A stretch of 64,000 nt of DNA from Tubulanus polymorphus. Taxonomy: Eukaryota > Nemertea > Palaeonemertea > Tubulaniformes > Tubulanidae. The stretch's first letter is position 1; each line of letters opens with the position of its first letter. Under the pieces are notes generated by a model. That model saw nothing but the letters and a program-made list of their open reading frames with translations, made no database searches and had not been told where the DNA came from. Below, one piece after another: positions 57,301 through 64,000 of this stretch. The stretch is from positions 13,144,155 through 13,208,154 of the forward strand of contig NC_134033.1 in assembly GCF_964204645.1 (NCBI RefSeq), in the 5' to 3' direction. The position numbers and the translations under genes are program-made.

Positions 57301-58274
57301 TGTACCTAACCCATTCTTAGCCAGTAGCCCCCCTCAGCCCGGTGGCGCATTCAGCCAGTCCGGATTCGGGCAATTCGGCGGCCATTCGACGGCACCGCCC
57401 GCGACTCAAAACACCGGCGGTTTCGGCGCCGCATTTGCCAACTCCACGACATCAACAAACTCTCAAACTCCATTCGCCGTACAAAACGGAGGACTTAATA
57501 GCGCAAACTGGAACGGATCGGCACAGCAGCAACAACATCCAAATCAAACTCAGAACTTATTCGCTATGCCAAATTCATTCCAAACGTCTGCGGCTGCCCA
57601 GTCGCAGGCGAGCGGTGCTAGTTTTCTCGGAACGACACCGGCGAATCAGTTCGGCGGTAAGGTCGGTCAGCAGCAAGGATTCGGTCAACAGCCGTTTGCG
57701 TCGGCCGCATTCGGTCAGCAGCAGTCTCAAGGATTCGTCGCTAACTGGAATACTGCCCCGGCCCCGGCGGCTCCAGCCGCGTCCAGTAATCCTTTTATGG
57801 TAAGTTTTCACGTTCATCTGAACTTTATTACGGGGGTGATTTCAGAAATCGGTGAGTTTTACGTAATGTTGTGTGCTGAAAATTTAAATAATGAATTTTG
57901 TGATAAAAATACTTAGTGTTTTACCAATGGAAGCATATATGTGTATGTGTACATTACATGGTCCCTACAACTCCTTGATTCCTTGAAAATTTCTTCAAAA
58001 CCAAAAATGTTGCCCAAAAGTCCTTGAAAACTCCTTGAATTTTGATATATATTCTTTAATGCTACTTTTCCTTAAGGCCTATTTTTTGCAACTTGTATCA
58101 AGAAATTTTCATAAATCGCTGAAGAATCTCAGTAAACCCCGGTCCCGCTGGCGTATTTTCACGCGTTCTCATCAAAATTCTCAATTTAATTCTCGATGTT
58201 TTTCTTTTTTCCAGAACCTGGCTTCTCAACAAGCGGCGCCACCTCGTGGAAGTTCGACGAACCCGTTTTTGTAA
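51191..58274 (+). CDS. AGFG1: ArfGAP domain and FG/NPF repeat protein 1 (Hrb, drongo), complete, ten exons
   Basis: Exons: 51191-51351, 53311-53404, 54655-54909, 55351-55567, 55643-55687, 55964-56236, 56566-56625, 57039-57140, 57234-57799 and 58215-58274; total 1833 nt, 610 residues. The start ATG follows GATCAAA and opens MAAKRKQDEKHLKTLRE, as in vertebrate AGFG1. The ArfGAP zinc finger is C27-x2-C30-x16-C47-x2-C50 with R55 five residues after the last Cys. KYEKKRWYV follows near residue 118 and PLKTLLG near 151-157. The rest is disordered and rich in Gln, Ser, Ala, Phe and Gly. It carries a DPF motif (215-217, the type bound by AP-2), SDKYAALAELD (about 323-333) and four NPF motifs (405-407, 428-430, 588-590, 607-609). 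In human AGFG1, NPF motifs bind EH domains of EPS15 and the protein sorts VAMP7 into clathrin-coated vesicles. Length is slightly above the human 562 residues. Confidence 0.97.
51808..51870 (+). repeat. tRNA-like SINE head
   Basis: GAGCTCGGTGGTCTAGTGGT resembles a tRNA 5' half with an A-box, then GCGCTAGTAATTTACTGGCC. The B-box (GGGTTTCTGAGTATCC) is mutated, so this is not a functional tRNA gene. Confidence 0.55.
52040..52500. repeat. degenerate repeat of CAGTAACCGGACTGTAGTTTAGT
   Basis: More than ten diverged copies, 30-45 bp apart, of TTTAGTCAGTAACCxGACT. Confidence 0.8.
53311..53404 (+). CDS. AGFG1: AGFG1 exon 2
   Basis: Acceptor GTCTTTTACAG, donor GTACGT. One base completes Leu54, then 31 codons begin RGINPPHRVKSISMTSFTPD, supplying R55 of the ArfGAP fold. 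It ends phase 0 at NGD-type sequence (CHGND). Confidence 0.95.
53486..53782. mobile_element. TTAA-flanked MITE-like element, short copy
   Basis: It begins TTAACCCTTTCAGTGCGTC and ends GCACTGAAATGGTTAA, a terminal inverted repeat of about 16 bp, with TTAA at both ends. Inside is a perfect 13-bp stem, GCAGTGCGGTGTA (53511-53523) with TACACCGCACTGC (53548-53560). It is related to 29303-30187; a piggyBac-type origin is inferred from TTAA. Confidence 0.7.
53830..54260. repeat. tandem repeat, about 110-130 bp, four diverged copies
   Basis: The repeated words are TGTGCTGATAxAAxxTCTGG, TGTTTGTAGTTCATTTTCAA and GAACACATGxGAAG. Confidence 0.8.
54655..54909 (+). CDS. AGFG1: AGFG1 exon 3
   Basis: Acceptor TTTCTTTCAG, donor GTATGT, 85 codons in phase 0-0. 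It encodes FCRKVWLGLFDSRTNPEP, KVRDFMTQKYEKKRWYVAP and the conserved RPLKTLLG, completing the ArfGAP domain and entering the linker. Confidence 0.95.
54910..55350 (+). other. AGFG1 intron 3 with long CT tract
   Basis: 54925-55250 is strongly pyrimidine-rich on the + strand (CTCTCTCTCTC, CTCCCTCTCC). The open frames over it (Leu/Ser/Phe-rich) are compositional artefacts. Confidence 0.9.
55351..55567 (+). CDS. AGFG1: AGFG1 exon 4
   Basis: Acceptor AATATTTCAG; donor GTTCGT, an unusual donor, forced by the phase of the following exons. It has 72 codons plus one base, including KKSASFDLLADFGGDPF, which matches the FDLL-D-G-D-F block of AGFG1, and a QQQQ run. Confidence 0.88.
55643..55687 (+). CDS. 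AGFG1: AGFG1 exon 5 (45-nt microexon)
   Basis: Acceptor CTATTTTCAG, donor GTAAGT. It encodes DGFANFESAFANNFV in the correct phase between exons 4 and 6. The ANF repeat style matches human AGFG1. It is symmetric (phase 1-1), so it could be skipped without a frameshift. Confidence 0.88.
55964..56236 (+). CDS. AGFG1: AGFG1 exon 6
   Basis: Acceptor TTCTATTTCAG, donor GTACGT, 273 nt in phase 1-1. A Pro/Ala/Ser/Thr-rich stretch leads into GSDKYAALAELDTVFSV, a strongly conserved AGFG1 block, and ends WEGK. Confidence 0.94.
56566..56625 (+). CDS. AGFG1: AGFG1 exon 7
   Basis: Acceptor CTTTTTACAG, donor GTGAGA, 60 nt in phase 1-1: VEAPTSTSTGGSGLNQNWTN. It is called from splice sites and frame continuity, because the sequence is low complexity. 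Confidence 0.82.
57039..57140 (+). CDS. AGFG1: AGFG1 exon 8
   Basis: Acceptor TTTGCCTACAG, donor GTGAGG, 102 nt in phase 1-1. It encodes GGSSSWTTPSSGAFGSNW and then NTVSNTVSATNAFSS. Low complexity, but the splice sites are good and the phase is consistent. Confidence 0.84.
57234..57799 (+). CDS. AGFG1: AGFG1 exon 9 (NPF/FG-rich)
   Basis: Acceptor TTTGTTTCAG, donor GTAAGT, the longest exon. It carries three NPF motifs (PNPFGV, PNPFLA, SNPFM) and many GF/FG pairs (GFGQFGG, GFGAAF, QGFGQQPF), the feature that named the family. It also has Gln-rich runs. Confidence 0.95.
57800..58214 (+). other. AGFG1 last intron
   Basis: 415 nt. CTCCTTGAxx repeats lie near 57970-58040. Nothing else. Confidence 0.9.
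58215..58274 (+). CDS. AGFG1: AGFG1 exon 10 and stop
   Basis: Acceptor TTTTTTCCAG. It encodes NLASQQAAPPRGSSTNPFL then TAA 58272-58274. The C-terminal SSTNPFL is identical to the human C-terminus, so the gene end is certain. Confidence 0.96.
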   Translation, partial: NLASQQAAPPRGSSTNPFL

Positions 58275-59850
58275 CCCGCGGTGCTGTATAGGAATGACTC
58301 GTATCTAAATCTATTATTCTATCAATGATGATGATGATGATATCTATTAATATTATTATTATTATTATAGAAAACAATCGTTTATCTAAACTCATACAAT
58401 ACGTACATAAAAATACGCTAACTCTATAGACTGTATTTACTCCATTCAGCCAGTTTGGATGGCTAAACAAACATCAGGAAGAACGTATTCATTATACAGC
58501 ATTATATCTAACCGCGAAGTCCCCAGTTTCATGAGAAAGTTCCACTCAAATATTAGCTTTAGTTGTTCATTGATTAGTTCATGATTTTCAACAGACTTAG
58601 GAATTGACTTTATTGTGGAACTGGTGGGCTGGTTTTGAACCCGAATTACTACCAGTAATAAGACTGTTTCCAGGCTAGTGTAATTCAAATGACTTTAGGA
58701 GAGTTAAAGTTAAAACTGGTCTGACGTTTCTATGTGCATATTCTGTATTAAGTTCCACACTCATGAGAAACTATTTCAGCGTAAGGTCCGGTTTCACGAA
58801 AAAGTTTTAAACTCAAATTTCTGGTTTTGCTGTCAATCATTACTTCAAATCCAATGAGGACAATATCATAATTCGAACCGATTTGAGCTTTAACTTTACC
58901 GTGAAACTGTATCTTGAACGCCTTCAGCTGGAATCAGTAGATGTTTAGTTAAGGACGCTGTCAAATAGGCTGATGAGTGTAAGAGCCACAACGTTTTCAG
59001 TTAAGCTTGCAAAATGTTTAAACGACGTAGAAATTTGACCAAAGGTTTATCCTAGGCTGTGCTTTTTAGTGAAGGGTGGTTGGGTGTCGTTTATATGTAC
59101 CATATCTTCGGGCTAATGAGCTGACTTTTTCCGGCCATGTAGCCGGACATTTGACCAAAACATGACTGTATAGTGGTGTTTATGAAGGGGATTGAACTTT
59201 TTGAAAACGATTTCTACTGGGTACATATTTTATGGATGTCCTAATCGAGTAGTTTTGGCTGGTGTGTATTTACATGTTTTCGCGTGTTATCATTCACAAG
59301 ATTTTTTTTTTAATACATCAAAGAATGAAAATGGTGGATGTGTTTAATTTATTTCGACAAAGGGTGAATTTGTCGTTTGATTTTGGAACTGCCGGTACTA
59401 ACTTAGAATCTGTAATTGTAGAAGTCAGTTGTAATTGATTAGTGGACCCTATTCACCCTCAGACATTCAATACTTTATCACCATTTAACCTAATTCGATC
59501 ATCCAAGCTTCACATTTTTGATCGAACTTCAGACATCGGGCGATATTTCATAGGCCCGCTTTATGCGTACGTAATAAACGAATGATCCTTAATCGTGACA
59601 TCGCTGAAACAAATGTTGAATGTCTGAGGATGTGGTTCTACTTAGGATTGATAATGCCTGCATTACCCTATAGGGAATTCATGATAATTACTGTATGAAA
59701 TTTATTAAATCCGTGGTGCTTCATTGTGTAATGAGTGAGGAAATTTTTTTTAAATTACTGTGCTGCACGTTGTGATGTGTTGATTGATGAAAGGCCTGCC
59801 GCAGTTCAAAAATCTGTTCTACTATAGGAATAAACGTCTGCCATGTAAGG
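58275..59850 (+). other. probable AGFG1 3' UTR
   Basis: AT-rich non-coding sequence after the AGFG1 stop. The first AATAAA is at 59573-59578, followed by another at 59829-59834, so the UTR may be about 1.3-1.6 kb. An ATG/ATT microsatellite-like stretch lies at 58324-58370. The extent is inferred; no transcript evidence is available here. Confidence 0.45.
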
Positions 59851-62800
59851 GAGGTGAAGGTCAGTTTGTAAAAGCCATTACGATTGGCCCATTCATCTTT
59901 ACTTCATTTTATTGACAAACTGATTACTGAGAAGTGACAACTACACAAGCATGCATAAACCCAAGCTACAAACAATAGTTGAGATGACTCGAGTTAGATG
60001 AATAAGATACCGGTATTCTTGTGTAGACTATTGGTCCTTCACTTCCAATTCAAAATGAAGTACCGCGATCGTAATCTTAACTTATATTGATATTGAAATG
60101 GTCTTTGAGATATTGGACAGCAGTGTTTGGGTTGTTTTTTTTTTTACTACAACTCTATAGTAAGGTTCAGCAGTGGTGAATCTGTGTGCGTGTGTGTTAC
60201 ATTATCCGTGCTTCCAATACGTTGAAAATAATAAGGAAAGGGTTCGTTCATTAAGTATCTACGCATTAGTCGAGTCTCCCTACGTTTCTATCTTTTCGAC
60301 AAATGTTTACTTGGGATTGATATAGGTTAGATATATGCGTGGGTATTTTATGAACAGTCCCTAAGCATACTGTATGTATTTGCATGTGTATAAGTATATA
60401 TATATATATATATAAATGAATGTATACCCTCATTTTTTGTCAAGTACCTCATTCTTTATTGAGTGGTTATCGGTAGAAAGTAACACGTACTGTCTTTTCT
60501 TGATTGCCCGAATGCGGATTGCGGGTTTTTGTATGAGCAAAAATATCAATAAGTCACGATGTTCTTGGTCCTGGTTCCACGATGGTTTTGTGAGTTTCAT
60601 ATAGAGTTGATGAGTTACTTCATTTTCATATACGAAATTTCAACTCGAGGAGACTCGCATTTAATCCTCATTTTTTAACCTGGCTCCTGGAACGCTGTGT
60701 TAAGTAGAATTTTCTGGCTTTGTTGCCTATGCCTTGTGTTGCATCTGATATAGAGGACTTGCAGCTATTTTGATATGCCTACGCTGTACTGGTTGGTAAA
60801 CACTGATTTATTTGACAGAATTTCGAAATTTGTAAATCGCCCTTATTACCTTTTATGGTTAACATATGGTAAGTCTCCAGCGCTGGCTAGCCAACAACTA
60901 TAATGTCACGTGTGAGACTTCTATAATATGGTCATGTGTAGACGTTTTACCGTTTTATGGTCAAGTCAAGAAACACACACGAGCCCTTGACTGAGTTCAG
61001 TGCTCTTTTCGGTAGTCTATGCTCGTGTACGCGCTGGGCTTTCAACATTGTGCTACGGTGTTGTTTTTCTGTTATTATTTATTTTTGTGCGCAACTATAT
61101 ATGTTTATTTTCTATGATGAAATCCGGTGCACCGACATCTAAAGAAATGCATGGTAGATTTACAGAAAAATAGGCCAGGTTAGACTGGAGGTGATGCAAA
61201 TTTTTTATTTTTCTTTTTCTAATTTACTGATTAGTATTGGTGCTGGGACAAAGGAATTTCGTTACAACAAGCTGAAAATTTGTTCATTAATACAACCAAT
61301 GAACTTTCATTAATCAAAATGTTTCATTTTGGTCAGTTCCGATTGTTATATCAGAGTTTGTTATAATGAAGTTCCTCTGCGTACTATCATCATACATTTT
61401 TCAACAACTGCTAGGTCTTGAGGGGTGATTCCACCGCGCTACAGCTTCATACCTGCATAACACTGGTCAATCCAAGGGGAGGTGCAGGGGGTGCGCATCC
61501 CTCCCTGAAAATTTCAAGAAATTTTTCGGCATAATTAAATATATTAAACTGGTAGCTAAAAAAGTTCAAATTCATAAGCTTGTTCTCTGTATTTCCAAAA
61601 AAATGAGTTTATCATTGCCCTTTAAATTTAATGAGATACCGTATTTTGGGGGTGTACCCCTCCCTAAATGGGACCCTAGATCCACCCCTGCATAAGCCTA
61701 ACCTAGTAAAAGTATGATTTGCTGTAGATGCGGGAACTCTCCTCAAGAGGGTGTTGTTACTCTATGATTCCTGTTTTAAACTGTATCCTCTCCTATGATT
61801 ACTGTTTATTCTATGTTATTAGCGATATTCCAGAAACTGTCTTGCACCGAGATCTCCGGTTCCAGCTGTTAGATGTGAATTAAGAGTTTATTTCCGCCAG
61901 TCGCACAGTTCTGAGTTTGAAGAGTTTTTTTTTTTTCATTTTAATTAGGAGTTAACTCTTATTCAAAACTGTGCAACTGGGTCGAGTTATTTAGAATTTA
62001 AACCGAGAGTTAATCCGAACCCAGAACCCAGTTCTGCAGTTGTCAGTTAGATATATGTCCACAGTCAAAAATCTATTTATCGACACATTGAATGCAACTC
62101 TTATAATTCTGGTTGGATCCACTATTACCACTTGAGAGTTGGCTAAGAAAATTAATACCTTGTTTCTCATTTCTGCTGAACTTAAAAAGTCGACCTAGCC
62201 GGCTGCCTATCTATTCTATACATTATTTTTTTTTAAATCATCATACCAGGCAGTTATAGATATTGCAATTTACAAATTTTATTGCAGTTTACAAAAGTAA
62301 CCCGGCCGATCAGGAGAAACAAGGTGTCATTTAATTTTAGCCTTATCTCGTAGTTGATTTTTGTTCGAACAGTGACACCAGTTCTGAGCTATGGTTGACT
62401 ATTTGATCGACCCATTGCCAACTATGAGATAACTCTGGGAATGTTCTGTAAGAATAACTGTGGCAGTCAGTGTCAGCCTAGAGCTTAGGGTTCATACGTA
62501 GAAGAAATCACATCTAGTACGATAGAACCGGGCTCCCGGTGACTGTAAAACTGTGAATCATTATATCCCATGTTAGTTATATCCGGTGGAATGAGATTAA
62601 AAGATTTAAAAAATTTCTAGGATCTTTTTGAGTTCCGTCATTTGCCACTAGGATCGCCACTGTTGCTTTCGCTAGTCCTTTTCCACTAGTTCCGGTTCTA
62701 GTCTTAGTAGTTGAATTTTCAGAGTTGTCGAAAAATTTCCCGTTCACAGACATTTTGTCTGTTTGTATTCGACAGTTTCTTTTTTTGCGGAGAATGTCGT

Positions 62801-62990
62801 CAAAATTTGCAATGTATCATAGAGAATTAAAGAGTGATAATGGACTATTTTATATTCCTTTCATTGAACGAATTATAATTCCGATACTTATATCTCGTCT
62901 TGTTTCACTGTAAATTTCGAAACCTCGATGAAAAAATAGTCACGGTTTACTATGAGAAATAAAAGCTGAATTGATTTGAAGAAAAGAAAA
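59851..62990. other. non-coding, no gene recognised
   Basis: It includes a (TA) run at 60395-60413 and T-rich runs near 60137 and 61927. Frames of 60-70 codons match nothing. Confidence 0.5.
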
Positions 62991-63049
62991 GTATCTTCGT
63001 CTTGAGTTCATTGCTTGTTTGTAGAATGGATTTGAAGTTGAGACAAAAT

Positions 63050-63200
63050 GCTGAGTTGGTAAAGAGAAGAGATAAACGCGGATATGCCTGTCTGATGCTG
63101 GAAAGGCTAAACAAGGATGTCCCAGGTTCAAACCCAGATATTGATTCTGCATGTGTCCAGATGCTGGGTCTTCCCATCTCCTGCGGTTGGTAATACATTC
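63050..63200 (+). repeat. tRNA-like SINE
   Basis: GCTGAGTTGGTAAAGAGAAG resembles an A-box region. GGTTCAAACCC at 63125-63135 is B-box-like, about 75 nt downstream, and is followed by a tRNA-unrelated tail. The spacing is longer than in a true tRNA. Confidence 0.5.
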
Positions 63201-64000
63201 CAGGGTTATCAAAAAACGATTAATCAGAGCCCAGATCAAGCCGGTAATTAGTCCCGTTGATAAATGATAGAAATATAGGTAATCAATACGGATTTATACG
63301 ATGTATACACGATCGCCATCTATTAGAATTTCCCGGAACTAACTTTTTTTACGAATTAAAGCTGCATATTCGGTTATTTTAGTCTAGCGCACATGCGCCA
63401 TCTACTGGATAAAGATATAACTGCTGTCGAGCATGAGCTAAGATAATTGTATTATTCTCCTACAATTTCCATGCCACGTAGACGGAACAAATAATTCGGA
63501 GGATGCGGACGACCCACTTTTAAGATCAAAGTCCCAAATTTTTTAGTTCAAAATTTTGTTGTTTTTTTTCACATTCCCGATATTACATAAATATTTTATT
63601 TTTGGTCCAGAAAACGGCCCTCTCAAGCTTCGAATTTCAAAAATTAAGGTTAGAACTTTCAAGCAATTTCAGAAATGCTGGTTAGTCTTCAGCGCTCGGC
63701 GGATAAGGTGCTAAGTATCGGTTTCAGGTTTGTACGGAAATCTCTCCTCCAGGGTATCGGGTCCTGTTACTGAGTTTCTGGTTTATTTGGTCGAAATAAT
63801 ATATTAATATTTGGGCGGATATCGTGCGGTTTCAACAGGTTTTATACAGGATTCATCACGTACAAGATGGTTGGTCACCCCTTACCGCGGAGTTTCCGAT
63901 GTTCGATGTTGGTATGGTGCACGTATTTCAAACTCTAGTTTTCAGAGGTTACACAATCGCTGCAGCACACGACAGATGACAGAAAATCGTCACATCGTGC
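63201..64000. other. non-coding; SINE-like head near the end
   Basis: AGCGCTCGGCGGATAAGGTGC at 63690-63710 has an A-box-like core. The rest of the stretch shows nothing on either strand. Confidence 0.4.

Overview
The window is metazoan nuclear DNA: split genes with GT-AG introns, long AT-rich introns, many short interspersed and tandem repeats, and no strong CpG depletion. The repeat style (foldback elements with GGGGCCAGTTG-type ends, tRNA-like SINEs, many minisatellites) suggests a lophotrochozoan, most likely a marine mollusc. That placement is an inference, not something the two genes prove. There are no prokaryotic operons, CRISPR arrays or viral genes.

Two conserved genes can be read exon by exon, both on the + strand. 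(1) The 3' part of PSMD1/Rpn2, the large scaffold subunit of the 26S proteasome lid/base: eight coding exons between 22774 and 34131. Its 5' exons are not visible, so 1-22773 is read as one very large intron plus repeats. (2) A complete AGFG1 (Hrb/drongo) gene, an ArfGAP-domain, NPF-motif endocytic adaptor: ten coding exons between 51191 and 58274, which sum to 1833 nt (610 codons plus stop) without any frame break.

Layout. 1-22.8 kb: intronic or intergenic sequence with a 14-bp minisatellite (1.56-2.08 kb), CpG-rich stretches, a foldback element (4.8-5.9 kb), a DNA-transposon-like element flanked by TTA (11.5-12.3 kb), a 12-bp minisatellite (13.5-13.8 kb), a CAG tract (15.95 kb) and an inverted pair of tRNA-like SINEs just before the first PSMD1 exon. 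22.8-34.5 kb: PSMD1 exons with repeats in the introns, including a TTAA-flanked element and an unexplained 178-codon open frame. 34.5-51.1 kb: intergenic, dominated by tandem structure. It holds a possible small unknown gene (36.8-38.2 kb) with inverted retroelement-like fragments, a degenerate array (38.3-40.5 kb), a regular ~240-bp satellite whose every unit carries splice-acceptor-like and splice-donor-like sequence (41.7-45.5 kb), and a second degenerate array with polyadenylation-like signals (47.2-50.7 kb). 51.1-59.6 kb: AGFG1 and its probable 3' UTR. 59.6-64 kb: no supported gene, only SINE-like sequence.

The two genes do not act in one pathway: PSMD1 is a proteasome scaffold, AGFG1 works in clathrin-mediated endocytosis. 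Their closeness is still notable, because the human orthologues lie near each other on chromosome 2q36-q37. The most unusual structure is the exon-like satellite array at 41.7-45.5 kb.
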